A stretch of 64,000 nt of DNA from NCBI GenBank assembly GCA_963932465.1, contig OZ010800.1, positions 29,576,852-29,640,851 on the forward strand, read 5' to 3'. The stretch comes from Maratus speciosus (taxonomy: Eukaryota; Arthropoda; Arachnida; Araneae; Salticidae). The notes under the pieces are model-generated. The model did no database searches and was not told where the DNA came from. It saw only the letters and a list, made by a program, of their open reading frames with translations. Below, piece by piece: positions 10,790 to 23,381 of the stretch. Position 1 is the stretch's first letter. Each line of letters starts with the position of its first letter. A program made the translations under genes and the position numbers.

Positions 10790-13100
10790 TGTTAAGAATA
10801 TACCGATTGGTCAGTACCTACTTTATAATAATACAATGCATTTCAGAAGGGGGAGGCATCGCGTAAAGTTGTGGGAATTCCAGATAGCGGCTGGGCAATT
10901 TCGATGTTTTTAACGTCAAAATTTTCGTTTATAATACTGTCCGTCATAGTTGATTGGATTTATGAATTCGGTTTGTCTGTTTGTTTGCCTGTCTGTCTGC
11001 TTGCCATTCCATGCTCTCACTCACTTAAATATCGCTACTCGCTTAAATTCACTCTGATTGCCTTGTAATTTATGTATGTTATTGAAGTTTACAATAAAAT
11101 GCCGAATACAAATTGAAGTGTATAGCTTTTATAGTCCGTTTACAAGGCCCTCAAAAGAATTCCATTACGTTATTGTCTATTAGTGCCGGTGCTACGGTTG
11201 AGAAAACTGCAAATCGTGTGAAGAATATACCAATTGGTGAGTATCTAATTTATATTAATACAATTCATATAAGAGGGGGAGGCATCGCATCAAGTCGTAG
11301 GAATTCAAGATGGCGGCTGTTATTCAAAATGGCGTCATTTTCAGGAATTCTTGCAATTTTCATACTATTCATCGTATAAAAGTGTGTTTGATGTAAAATT
11401 TATGTGAAATATCTGTAAAAGTAAGTGTGGGTGTAGAAAGGTTGGACTTTCTTGCACATTATTGTACAACTGCAAAAACGAATGTGAGAAATATGATGAT
11501 ACAAAATGAAGTTTTTATATTCTCTAACTTTAAATGTAACATGAAATTTTTTAAATATCTTTTATAATTAAGGTATTAATAAAAATGTATTTTTGTTATT
11601 TATTTTTTCCTTTCATTTTCCTCACTATAAAGTAAAAAAAAATGCTTTAATAATTGTCCTATTTTCATTTTAAGCCTATTTCTGATAGTAAAAAGGAAAT
11701 TTATCAGTTTAAAAATATCGAAATTGACATCATAGACACCCCTATATGATGTATAGGAATAAAAATGCAAACAATTTAGAATAACAGCCACCATCTTGAA
11801 TTCCTATGTATTTGCACGATGCCTCAACTTCTTATATGCATTGTATCAATATAAAATAGATACTGACCATTCGAGATATCTTTATCACAAAATGCAGTTC
11901 TTTTCATACCTAGCTGCTCCACTAATAACAGTTAATTTAACTGATGATCCTTATAGATTTATATACGAGTTACAAACCCACGTATTCTTTTATTGGTGTG
12001 TCACTGTAAATAAACGATAAATACTATGCACACTTTATTCTATAGTAAGTATTTTGTAGTGCATCTCACTGATGTATGTCAATGTAAATGTGTTTCAGAG
12101 AGTATAACATGATTAAAACACATTGCAAACGATCCCCAATCTCTATATACAATAACGTAATGGAATTTTTTTTTAGGGCCGTGTAAACGGACTATAAAAC
12201 CTATACACTTGAATTTTTATTCGGAACATGTTATTATAAAGTATAATAACATATATAAATTACATGACAATATGAGAGAATTTAAGCGAGTTAAAGCATG
12301 GAATGGCAAGTAGATAGACAGACAAACTGAATTCATAAACTCATTCAACTATGGCGAAAAGTATTAAAAACGAAATTTTTGTCGTTAAAAATATTGAAAT
12401 CGACATGAAACTCAGATTTATATGATGGATAGTAAGAAAATTCAGAAAATGACGCCATTTTGAATAACAGCCGCCATCTTGAATTCTTAGGACTTTCGCG
12501 ATGCCTCCCTTTCTTATATGGATTGTATTAATATAAAGCAGATACTCACCAATCGTTATATTCTTCTCACGATTTGAAGTTTTCTCAATTGTAGCACCCG
12601 GATTAATAGACAATATCGTAATGGGATTCTTTTGAGGGCCCTGTAAACGGAATATAAAACCCATGCACATCATTTTCATTCAGAACATATTATTGTAAAC
12701 TTCAAGAACATATATAAATTACATGACAATCTGAGTGAATTTAAAACAGTAGCGATATTTGAGCGAGTTAGAGCATGGAATGACAAGCTGACAGAGAGAC
12801 AGACAAACAGACAAACTGAATTCATAAACTCATTCAACTATGGCGGAAAGCATTTGAAAAAAATTTGTGGCATTAAAATTATGAAATCGACCTAAAAGAC
12901 ACGTTTATATGGTGGATAGCAAGAAAATTCAGAAAATGACGCCATTTTGAATAACAACCGCCATCTTGAATTCCCACGACTTTACACGATGCCTCCCCCT
13001 CTGAAATGCATTCTATTAATATTAAGTAGATACTCACCAATCGGTATATTCTTATCACGATTTTCAGTTTTCCCAACTGGTGCACCCGGACTAGTAGGCG
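10790..13100. repeat. Cluster of one dispersed repeat in both orientations
   Basis: A module with GGGGGAGGCATCGC, AAGATGGCGGCTGTTATTC and a (GTCT)n-like GACAGACAGAC stretch occurs twice on the plus strand (about 10790-11110 and 11130-11380). It occurs three times on the minus strand (around 11790, 12290-12690 and 12760-13100). The centre of inversion is near 11.6 kb. Short open frames in it differ between copies and are interrupted, so I do not call genes. The GACAGAC-rich part recurs at 26.2, 35.5 and 36.6 kb. Confidence 0.7.
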
Positions 13101-13292
13101 TAGAGTGGTGTACTGTTGCAAAATTATATTTGTTTTCTTAAATAACTGCTTACAAAATATCAAAGTTTTTATTGATAGCTGATATGAATGCCATAGTTAC
13201 TATGAAATAATTAAGTATAAGAAAAAACTCAATAATTTTCTAAGTATTTGGTTTTTACAAATTTACATTAAGTATAGTTTTGTGTCTTTCAG

Positions 13293-13422
13293 ACTTTTAC
13301 GTCAGCCAACTTGCAAAGCTTATCCTGAACTATGTACATGGAAGCATACTACATGGGAGACGTTTTGTGATGAGTACAGTAGGATGTGTCCAAAAACTGA
13401 GCCACCAGGTTTCAATTTCGGG
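13293..13422 (+). CDS. Candidate internal exon of an unrecognised Cys-rich protein
   Basis: A pyrimidine-rich acceptor (TGTGTCTTTCAG, ending at 13292) precedes a 130-base open stretch that ends exactly at a strong donor (GTAAGA at 13423). Reading from the second base gives 43 codons with no stop. The peptide has four cysteines spaced C-x6-C-x10-C-x6-C and many aromatic residues (KAYPELCTWKHTTWETFC, then SRMCPKTEPPGFNFG). It would begin with one base of a split codon and end in phase 0. The composition contrasts sharply with the AT-rich surroundings. The cysteine pattern suggests an extracellular or secreted domain, but I do not recognise the family. Partner exons were not identified and would lie beyond the flanking repeats. 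Confidence 0.6.
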
Positions 13423-13423
13423 G

Positions 13424-13900
13424 TAAGAATATTTTGATAAATTGTATTACTCTTACAAGGAGAGGGTCCGAGGTTGGTCTCACCGAATGCGATGAACATT
13501 TGCGTTTCGACAGATTACAATTAGTATAGTATTAATATATGACCGACATAAAGCGCAACCCCCAGAGGGTCTTGAGAAAAAGCGTCGCGAAGTTTAAGCT
13601 AGTTTATATTCTGATAAATTTCCTTCTTTGGCAAGCGGCTCCGTGGAATTTGAGTGTTGGATTTGAATGCTTTCTACCCGGATTCAAACCCAGCTCGGAC
13701 TATTTTTTCGGAACGAAACTTTTTATCAATCATGTACGAACCGCAATTGAAAAAATATGTATAATAATAGAAATTTTCGAAAAATATGAATTAAATGATT
13801 TGTAGCATGTATGTTTTCTAGTTATGTTTTGTAGCATATAAGTGCTTTTCTAACTACAAAATTTTGCGTGTTTAAATATATGATGAAAATAAAAACGCAT
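13424..13900. other. Unannotated segment, possible old repeat
   Basis: Somewhat less AT-rich than its surroundings (for example around 13460-13700) and carries short open frames, but no motif or domain was recognised. It could be the intron after the candidate exon, with an old insertion in it. Confidence 0.4.
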
Positions 13901-14229
13901 GTTTTGTTACATTATTAGATCTAATTCCGCGAATTCCTAATCTTATTCTAAATTACTACTTTATATTCACTAAATCCTTAATCTTAAATAAACCCTATCG
14001 TTAATTCTTTTAAATTCCCTTTAATTTAATATCTCACTTGTCTAAATTACTTAAATATTACACATTCAGCATTCTTAAATTAAATGTTCCATTTCCGCTC
14101 TTTTTTTTTTAGAATGTACTTTTAGCAACCATTTTATTTTCCCTTTTATTTTATTTTCCCGCGCGTATTCCGGGGTTATCCTTTTTACTTTCAAATTCAT
14201 CCACTCGCTCTGTCAGCCCTATTTCCATG

Positions 14230-14520
14230 TCGTGGTATTCTTAATTATTAATTGGTTGAGAGCGCGACCTACGTCATATTTGTATTCCTACACTTGACGC
14301 ATAAAAAGCCGATGCTCGCTGGTTTTCAGCAGATTCTAGTCGTATTTCTATTTTTCATACAGCCCTCTGGTCACCGTCCACGTATTCGATTATCTACAAC
14401 TTTGTTCATCCCTAAATTACTACTATGAAGCGATGGCTAATATTCTTGGTGGAAACTGCGCCGCCGAAGATTTTTTAATAAAAAGATGAGCTATCTTTAC
14501 GTTTTGTCTCAATTATTTCA
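14230..14520 (+). promoter_or_regulatory. Probable LTR promoter and poly(A) signal
   Basis: A TATA-like ATAAAAAG at 14301-14308 is followed about 30 bases later by GTTTTCAGCAGATTC, a plausible transcription start region, and by AATAAA at 14477-14482. The block ends ...AATTATTTCA at about 14520. Together with the gag-protease remains downstream this looks like the promoter-to-end part of a 5' LTR. The LTR's left edge (perhaps TG near 13903) and a second LTR copy could not be fixed. Confidence 0.45.
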
Positions 14521-15424
14521 GGCCAGGGGAAAATTTCACGGAAAAATGGCCTTCACTCGTCGACTTATAATCATCATAAAACGTCAATGTCGTAATCTTT
14601 AATACGACAGGATTCCAATCTTCGTTATACTAGTACAACAGAATTGAATTTACCTGTTCTGACAACTTATACTACACTATTACTGCTGGACGTGATCCAC
14701 TACTGATATCGTGACAGCCAGTTACTTCATTTTCAACTAGAAAAATAATCCAATGTTGCCATAATGCAATATTTAGCCGCAGGATTTTGCAGCTTGAACG
14801 CCATACTTAACATCTAGCCAGCAAGAATTCGAAACAACATCGAATGTCAACAATAATGTCCAAAAAGTCTCACTCAAACCAAAGACGGTCGCCAGGAAGA
14901 AGCAAAGTTTAGATAATCCTCTAACATCATAAATATAAAAAAGAACAAGAACAAAAAAAAATGTTGTTACTGCCCAAATAAAGACACCATTACGTAAGTC
15001 ATTTAAAAAAAAATAATCTCTGTTTAGTGTTGAAAAAATTTATGTTTATTCTTTGTTATTGCATCAACCTTTTTATTTTATTATATTTGATTCTTTATTC
15101 GAAATAAGTTGTGTGTAATTTTACTGCCAAAGTATATGAGCATTTAAGTGACAGGTGTTTTATTTAACTTACGTAATGGGAACCATCTATGTTTATTTAT
15201 GCATATTTACAAAAGATTACGATATTTAAGTGATAGAATATTTTAATATTCTGAGATTTTATTTATGTTGTGTTAAATTATTATTTATTATGAGATTATT
15301 ATTATTATTTTCATATTTTTGTTAAGCAATTTGGTAGAGATTTGAGGGATATTTTATAATGTTTTTACAATCTGGAGTTAAAGTTCGATATTCTAGTTTT
15401 ATTACGTGGAAACAAAAAAGTAAA
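14521..15424 (+). other. Probable leader of the decayed Ty3-like element
   Basis: Lies between the LTR-like block and the first gag-like ATG. No open frame or repeat was recognised. Low-complexity AT-rich DNA dominates from 14990. Confidence 0.35.
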
Positions 15425-16516
15425 ATGACTGAAATTAATATTGTATCTTTTGATCCCGATTTGGGAATGAACATTCAACAATGGTTAACATATTTTGATA
15501 ATTCTTGCAGTAAACAAAATGATACTTAGAAATTTCAAAATATTTAAAGGGAGAGGCCTTGAAAATTTATATCAATGAGTGCCAAAATTGTGATAGTTAT
15601 GCTCAAATTTCAGAGATTTTAGTAGAAAAATTTATCAAAATTCAAGTACCTAGAATTTCTGATTTTTCTTCGCTTAAATTAAACGATCTTAAGATTTAGA
15701 AGATTATTTCCATAAAAAGAAGAGAATGGAAGAAAACTAAAATTATGTGAGACAATCATAGTACAGGGTCTTACTGATGGCTTAGCACCACAGTATCAGA
15801 ATGTTTTGATTGTAAGTTCCCCCAAATAAGGCCACAGATAGGTATAAATTAGTCAGACAACTTGCAGTCACTCCTTCCTCTAATCTAAATACTACAAGAA
15901 ATACCTTTTCAAATGATAGATCTTTTCAGCAGAATGCTAGATCTTTTCAACCCAACGGTAGACTTATCAGCAACATGCTCGACCTTGTCAACCGTCATAT
16001 AATGCCCCCAAAAATTGGTTTCGCTCATCAAATTTCAACCCCTCTAACACTATCTTTAATCCTAAATCCAATGCACATGGTTCTAGATTTTGGAATCATA
16101 GAATGCAGAATAATCATTTTCAAAGAAATTATCCATCTAGACCTTGTAGAATTTGTTTGAATCAAAGAATACTTAATGAATTTCACTGGGAGAATAGTTG
16201 TGTTTTTAATGTTAACCCTTTACAATCTGATACTACTTCCGTTACCCCACCACAAAACACTGATAATGTTTGACAATTAATTGTGTATGGTTATACTAGA
16301 AAACATCAATTACCTTGTGTTGTGGACACTGGTTCTACGATTTCAATTTTGCCACTTCATTTTGTACATTTATTTAATGCTAAACTTAAGAATATTTTTC
16401 CTATTAATGTTGGTCAAGCAAAAGGCTTTGTCCAAATTAAAAAAGCTTGTGATTTATTATTAGAATTGGTAATATTGAACAATATGTTAATTTTCTTGAG
16501 TGTGATACCGATTTAG
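15425..16516 (+). pseudogene. Ty3-like gag and protease remnant
   Basis: An ATG at 15425 opens a gag-like start (MTEINIVSFDPDLG, then IQQWLTYFDNSCSKQND) that stops after 34 codons. Gag-like pieces continue in shifting frames to about 16260, including a segment rich in N, S, F and Q. A retropepsin active site is well preserved around 16310-16350 (CVVDTGSTISILP), which identifies a retrotransposon. Stops and frameshifts make it non-functional. Reverse transcriptase is not visible; the element is cut off near 16800 by the Penelope-like sequence. I place it in Ty3/mdg4 by protease context and gag style, with limited certainty. Confidence 0.65.
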
Positions 16517-16799
16517 AGTACATAATTTTAGGATTACCAGACAGTGCAAAATTTGATTTAAAAATTAATTGTGCTAGCTGTAGTGTCACTCAGGGAGATA
16601 CTGTTATAAATTCATGTATAATCAGAAACAAAGTAAGATCTCTTCATTTCAATGTTAGAAATGAATATCAACATATGCAACCCGATTATGGAAGTACCAT
16701 TGCTCCCTAATCCTTCGCGCGATCTAATGGTAATAATTCTGAATTAATTGGGGAAATAAATGCTATAGATAATGATAATATTTTTCGATGTTTAATTCG

Positions 16800-17760
16800 A
16801 TGATATTTTTCCATTTTTCATATATTGGGCTAGAAGATTGAAACTGGATTCCTTTTACTTATGTGAAAAAATGCAGCAAATTACAACACATTAAAAATCA
16901 CATACGAAATATTAAAAAATTGCTGTACGAAATCCGAATAAGCTTGTGAATATTGAAAAGAGGGCAGAATTTACTTTATTAGGTCAAAAATTTAATGTCA
17001 GAAAATCAAAAGTAAATAAGTTCAGAGTCAAAATTTGATACTTCTAAAAATAAAACTATTAATGAAGTCACTATGAAAAGGGTTGTAGCAAATTATTTCC
17101 CGGGTTTCTTTGAACATATAAAAAATCATTTAAGAAATTTTGGCTTATGTTTGATCGCGAAGACACCTCCGAAATTAAAGATGCTTTTAAATACTAAAAT
17201 TGATCCGATTAATAGAGATGACCTCTCAGGAGTTTATATGATTCCATTTATTAGGGAGGGAGGCATCAAAAATCATTATATAGGTATAACCCAACGAAAA
17301 TTCAATATCAGATGTAAAGAACATATAGCGGACATAAAATATAATAGAGGTAATACTGCTTTATCCCGGCTGAATCAAATAGAGAACATTAACATACTTT
17401 TTAACGAGAGTAGAATAATCTACAGGTCTAATTTTTATTTATAATTATTTATAAGGGAGTCCATTGAAACTTATTTAAGAGCTTCAGGAGTTTGTAACGA
17501 TACATTATCTTTTCGTATTCCGAATTTATGGGTTAACTGGTTGGATAACTTACAGCGTCACGTCATAGAGGGAACACGCGCGATCGCGAAAATGTAGGGC
17601 GCGTTATATGATTACTTGTTTATATTCGATGATTTTTTTCCATTTTTCATATGCATTGTATTTGTAATTTTCGGTTATACATTCTGATGACGACTCAGTA
17701 CAAGAGTTGAAACATGTAAATATAGATTTTTAAGTTACTTTTAATGCTTTTTTATAACGT
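16800..17760 (+). mobile_element. 5'-truncated Penelope-like element
   Basis: The 3' part of a Penelope-like retroelement: a GIY-YIG endonuclease frame, then a tail with TGATGACGACTCAG and GTTGAAAC around 17690-17710, a motif style common at the 3' ends of these elements. A direct repeat of about 25 bases containing TTTTTCCATTTTTCATAT occurs at about 16800 and again at about 17630. It may come from the partial tandem arrangement common in this class. Reverse transcriptase itself is absent or unrecognisable here. Confidence 0.7.
17073..17597 (+). pseudogene. GIY-YIG endonuclease of a Penelope-like element
   Basis: Penelope-type elements carry a C-terminal GIY-YIG nuclease that nicks the target. 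Here the sequence shows KIDPINRDDLSGVYMIPF followed by NHYIGITQRKF, which are the GVY and YIG halves, with the conserved Arg in RCKEHI and an Asn-Arg-Gly-containing segment after it. An in-frame TAA at 17442-17444 interrupts the frame. Coding similarity continues past it in the same frame (IRESIETYLRASG) to a TAG at 17595-17597. The Cys pair often found between the GVY and YIG halves is missing. The upstream reverse transcriptase frame is not intact, so this is a dead fragment. Confidence 0.8.
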
Positions 17761-18876
17761 CTTTAGCAAATAAATATTTTAATATTTTTGTGATATTCTT
17801 TTTTAAGTCACCAATTTTCATTTTGAAAATACCGCCGAATTTGTTAATTGCAATTGATATTTCCCCCTCCCCCCCCCCCCCAAAAAAAAAAATCTATTAT
17901 AATGCATTAATTTGTTCTGAGCAATGACATCAATTATAAAAAATTCACTTTTTTTTTTTTACGTTTGTTATGAAGTTTAAGGCAATCAAATTATTAAAAA
18001 TATTTATTTTTTGCTCTGCTTATTTATCAGCAAAAGAGAACCACAAAGAAAAAAATAAACATTATTTAAATTATAATTTTACTCTGTTAAATGTATTTTT
18101 CATCGTGTTTTTTTTATTTATAATTTATTTTCTACTTTGAGCTTTTTAAGATATTCCACTGTGGCCGTTTCACAGCTTTTTACCTACTTTGGTGAGCATT
18201 TATTATCACATAATTAAATCCATTATTTTTTCAACTCCCGTACAATTGCACGAGTCACGGAGAATATCTGGCAATTTATCACATGTGGCTATCTAATTGA
18301 AAAATGCCTGAAACTTAATGTATTAATTTATAATTAAGTTGTAAAAATGTTCGACTATTTATCGGAAATACACCTCTGTACATAATTATATAATTCTAGC
18401 CTATCAGAAAGTGGGTTAAAAATAGATTGCAAAATTCTATGCTTAAAATAACAGGTTAAGTTAAATACACTAGCACACTAGAAAACAAAAAAAAAAAAGT
18501 AAAAAAAAAAAAGTAACGAGTGGGGCTCGGTCTACCAGGTACTTTATTTTTCAGCTTTATAAACATTCCTTTCATGTTTAAATTAAATATTTTCGCATTA
18601 TAAATTTATCTCGCATTAAAAGGGTTTTTTATTATTTTTTATTATTATTAAACGGATAAGAAATTTTTTCTTTTAAATTGCGAGTTGTTTACATTATTTT
18701 TTACCTAATATAGCCGTTTCTATTCTATAATCAACGATAATGATGACAAAAAATAATTACTTGCAACCTTTTCGTTCAAAGTAACAATAAAATATGAAAT
18801 TTATTACCAAATATCATTCGAAGGTCTATCAATAAGTTTTTGCCACGAATTTTCTCCATATATAGACTTGCCTTTA
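17761..18876. other. AT-rich, low-complexity sequence
   Basis: Contains a CT-rich/C run followed by an A run near 17866-17893, a duplicated A10-13/GTA tract near 18488-18515 and many A and T runs. No coding region is supported. Confidence 0.5.
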
Positions 18877-18878
18877 TA

Positions 18879-19750
18879 CACTGATGTGCAAAAAGTAAGG
18901 AAAAGTCACAAAATACTAATTTTCAAATACGCGAATACTCAAAAGGGAATAATATAATTCGAGTAATTACTATCTCTACAACACAGCTAGTCCACATAAC
19001 ATCTCATTCATGTCACACATGGTCACAAGTGTCACAGTCACTACGGTGAAGCAAAAAAATAGGAAATTCCATACATCTCATTATGAGTCTCAAATGATCA
19101 CTATATGTGTCTCCACTGAGACGTCACTGTGACTGCTGCTTCGTGATGAGTCACAATGTGACTTTACAATATAGTTACATTGTGAATCTCTCATGTGACT
19201 GTCATCTTTAGACTCTATTTCAAAGTCATTGTGAACGCTGCATTGTGATAACTTATCAAATAATGTCACATTAAAGTCACATGATGACTTTCAGGTGACA
19301 GAGAGACTACTGTGAAGTCACCATTGTTCTCTTTTGGGAAAAGTCTCCATGTGACTATAATGTGATATTATTTGGTGACTTATCATAATGCAACGTTCAT
19401 GATGACTTTAAAATTGAGTCTAAAAATGACAGTCACATGAGAGTCACAATTTAACTACATTGTAAAGTCACCTGGTGACTCGTCAAAAAGCAGCAGTCAG
19501 ATTGACGTCTAAGTGGAGTCACATATAGGGATCGCTTGAGAATCATAATGAAATGTATGGAATTTTCTATTTTTTTGCTTCACCGTAGTGACTGTAACAC
19601 TTGTGACCATGTGTGACATGAATGATATGTTATATGGACTAGCTGTGTTGTAGAGATAGTAATTACTCGAGTTATATTATTTCCTTTTGAGTGTTCGCGT
19701 ATTTGAAAATTAGCATTTTGTGACTTTTCCTTAATTTTTGCACACCAGTG
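18879..19750. mobile_element. 872-bp fold-back MITE, Tc1/mariner type
   Basis: The ends are inverted (CACTGATGTGCAAAAAGTAAGG on the left; complement of CCTTAATTTTTGCACACCAGTG on the right) and flanked by the dinucleotide TA on both sides (18877-18878 and 19751-19752), the target preference of Tc1/mariner. The inverted repeat is not confined to the ends: the whole left half pairs with the right half, including TGTGAC-rich internal sequence. It has no coding capacity, so it is a non-autonomous element that would fold into one long hairpin. Confidence 0.85.
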
Positions 19751-19904
19751 TAGTTACCTCGTGCCGGAATTAATATAGAATGCATTGTTTGAGCCTTTTT
19801 CAAAATACAGCAGAGTATTAAATGTTGAGTTTGTTTTAAATTCTCAAAAGTAACTTTTCCCAAATTGTGATATTACTAGTTCATTTCTCGAGCTCGAAAT
19901 GGTA

Positions 19905-20050
19905 TACAGTGTGACTCAAAAGTATATGGACAAGCGATTTTTAGGTAGATTTCGTATGAAATACTACCTATTGGGATCGTTCCTATGTTGGAATTTCTGA
20001 AAACTTTTTGCAGATCTACACCGATCATGACCCCTAAAACCTAAAACCAC
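19905..20050 (+). mobile_element. Tc1-like terminal remnant
   Basis: CAGTGTGACTCAAAAGTATATGGACA near 19909 has the style of a Tc1-family terminus. A matching inverted end (GTCCATATACTTTTAAG) sits far away at about 30605. Locally only a short remnant before the microsatellite is seen. Confidence 0.35.
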
Positions 20051-20068
20051 CCTCAGTAAAAAAATTTA

Positions 20069-20111
<43 letters not shown>

Positions 20112-20139
20112 GTATCTATCTATCTATATATATATATCA
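20069..20139. repeat. (ATCT)n microsatellite
   Basis: Tetranucleotide run of TATC/ATCT units with a few interruptions, passing into a short (TA)n tract at its right end. Confidence 0.9.
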
Positions 20140-20146
20140 CTTTCTT

Positions 20147-22066
20147 CTGGACACGATAACTTTCGTAATTCTGCACCAATCTCTTCCAAACTGATACGCA
20201 AAATCAATGAGCATAAAATCTCGGTCAAGTACGTTAATGGGCAAAATCGGGCCAAGGGGATGGAAATAGGGAGGGGTTTTGTGAGAACCGAAAACCCCCC
20301 ATAACTTCTTAATTTTTTAACATATCAAATCAGTTTAAAGTTTTTATTACTTCTAAAAATAGGGCCAAAATTTGATGTATCACAGATTTTTGAAAAAGTT
20401 AAAAATGGGCTCAAGGGGCGCAAAAATAGGGTTTTTGGGAGAAAAAAATTCATAACTTCGTCAATTCTCAAGATATCAATTCCAGTTAATTTTATTATAA
20501 ATCTCCTTAATATTATCTACAACTTTTATATTCACAAGTTTTTGATAGGACCAATTCGTACCACAAAGAAAATTAAAAACCAAAACAAAAAAAGGATTTG
20601 AAGAAGTAAAAAATCCATAACTCCGTCAATTCAAAAGATATAAAATCCCCATGAATTTATCATATATATTCTTAATATTGTCTACAACATCTATATAGAC
20701 AAGGTTTGGATAGGACCAATTCTTACAGCAAACACAAATTAAAAATACATAGCGGTTGAAGAAAAAAAATCATCTTAAGTAAGGGTGTATTCAAATCCAA
20801 ACTGCGTATTTTCTGACTCATTTTACAATTCATTTTTGCTCTCAAAGGCTTCCAATTGGTACGTTTTCTTACTCAAAAACTATATAATGTACCGTAATGG
20901 TCGATTTTTTGATAGAGGCAAAATATATTTTTAAAAATGCTGTTAAAGTGGGCATTTTGAACCGAATTTCCCGAAGCGGATTGTGTTGGAAAAATCATTG
21001 CATTAAGGATGCACTTATTTCCAAACTGCTTATTTTCTGACTCATTTTTAAATTCATTTTTGCTCTCAAACGCATTTAATTGGTAGATTCGCTTATTCAG
21101 AAAATATATAATGTACCGCAATGATCGACTTTTTGATAGAGGCAGAATATGTTTTAAAAAATGATGTCAAATTGGGTATTTTGAACAGAATTTCTCGAAG
21201 CAATTGTGTTATCACTTTCTTCTGGACACGATAACTTCCGCAATTCTGCACACATCTCTTTCAAACTGATACATAAAATCAAGGGACATAAAATCTCGGT
21301 CAAGTTCGTTAATGGGCAAAAGCGGACAAAGGGGATGGAAATAGGGAGGGTTTTTGTGAAAACCGAAAAAAACCCATAACTTCTTAATTTTTGTACATAT
21401 CAAATCAGTTTAAAGTTTTTATTACTTCTAAAAATAGCGCCGAAAATTCATGCAGCACAGATTTTTGATAAAATTTAAAATAGGCTCAAGTGGCGCAAAA
21501 AATAGGGTTGCTGGGAGAAAAAAAATTCCTTACTTCGTCAATTCTCAAGATATCAAATCCAATAATTTTATTATCCATCTCCTTAATATTATCTACAACT
21601 TTTATATTCATAAGTTTTTGATAGGACCAGTTCGTACCGCAAAAAAATTAAAAACGAAAACAAAAAAGGTGGTTGAAGAAGAAATATTTTCATAACTCTG
21701 TCAATTCACAAGATATAAAATATCCATGAATTTACCATATATCTTCTTAATATTGTATTCAACATTTATATAGACAAGTTTTTGATAGGGCCAATTCTTA
21801 CAGCAAAAGCAAATTAAAAATACATAGCGGTTGAAGAAAAAAATCATCTTATTAAGGGTGCATTCAAATCCAAACTGTCTATTTTCTTACTCATTTTTAA
21901 ATTCATTTTTGCTCTCAAACGCATCCAATTGCTAGATTCTCTTATTCAGAAACTTTATAATGTACAGTAATGATCGATTTTTTGATAGAGGTAGAATATA
22001 TTTCAAAAAATGATGTCAAAGTGGGCATTTTGAACAGAATTTCTCGAAGCTATTGTGTTAGAAACG
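20147..22066 (+). repeat. Nested tandem duplication, ~1.06-kb period
   Basis: The sequence starting CACTTTCTTCTGGACACGA at about 20149 repeats at about 21211. Order is A (20147-20770), B (20770-20995), B' (20995-21205), A' (21209-21850), B'' (21850-22066). Inside A there is a further, more diverged periodicity of roughly 150-190 bp marked by ATAACTTCNTCAATTCTC, AAGATAT and TTTTGATAGGACCAATTC. No stop-free coding frame is maintained between the copies. The function is unknown. Confidence 0.8.
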
Positions 22067-23381
22067 AAAAATATTGCCCTACTGAGAAAATAATTGTTTA
22101 TTAATCAAGTTTTAATTAATTGAAAGAAAAAAAAAAGCACACGTCGCTTATAAATCTTTTCAAAAATCACGTCAGCATGTTTCATATTTTTTTTAATTAA
22201 AAATGAATCTGAAAATGTGCCAGAAAATTTCGAGTTGTTGCGTATGGAAAAATATATATATTTTTTTTAATATCGCCTTAACATGATTATGATAAAACCA
22301 GCTATTTTATAAAAAGGAAATAAAAACTCGTCAAAAGCAAACAGATAAAACTGTTAAAGTGGATTTATATCTAATAATGATTTAGTTTTTGTTGGTGAAA
22401 TTAGTATACTTAACTTCGAAATCTACCTCTGCCTGTAGGCCTGGCCGGCAGGGATTTTTTTTTTAATAGTAGCTGGAAAAATCAAGCCATAATCACAAGA
22501 AAAAATAATAAGCACGTGGAATCATAATATATGCTTATTACAATAACGAAATACAGTATATGTTTTACAGAATATCTCTATGCTAATAAAAGTAACTAAC
22601 GCTGTCACCGCTGCCGGTTTTGAACCACTTTGTGAACAGAGATAACATTCTGTTCTTCGTTAATATTAAGAAAAATATTGCACACAAAAAATGAAAATCG
22701 GTTGTATCATAGCGAAATGTTTGATAAACACCTTGATGCAGACAGTTTTTAAATCCAAGGATCATTTTAAGCTATATTTAATGTTAAAGTTCGTCAAAAT
22801 CGTTCCATTAAAAAAAAGTTTTATAGAAGCAAAAACTATACATAGGAATTTAATCATTTTTAGAACATTTTATACATTAGCAGTTCGCAGTGTGCTGACA
22901 GCATTTATTTTTTTAATTTGACTCATTTTTTGAGGTTTTATTTCTCTTTTAAATTCAAATTTTCAACATTTCGAGAGATATTTTTTACAACTTTTAGAAA
23001 AAGGTATTATTTAAAATTCTTGCCAAATTAAAAGAAAACGCAAAGAATAATATTTCCTTCAAATTAAAAATTTATTTACACATGACTATTATAAACAGAA
23101 AAAAATTTCAAATGAGAATTAAAGGATTACATATTAAAAGCAGGAAAATATTGATAAATATGTCATCAAATCTATATTTACACGGGAATTTTAAAAGAGA
23201 AAAAAATTCTAAAATAATAAATTCATTAATATGCCTTAAAAGACGTAAATGGAGGAAATTACATCATATTTAAAATTGCCAAGCCAAAATAATTCCAAAC
23301 AGTTTAAATTAAAAAATATACTTGCACGAGACATTTATTTGACATTTTGAGATAATCTTTTAAAACTAATCTATATATATA
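22067..23381. other. AT-rich sequence, no gene seen
   Basis: Short open frames are present but show only AT-driven composition (K, I, N, F, L). No repeat, exon signal or motif was recognised. Confidence 0.5.

Noticed and set aside
12341..13163. Short minus-strand frames with AAGATGGCGG-derived peptides
   Set aside because: They fall inside a dispersed repeat present five times and are not preserved between copies.
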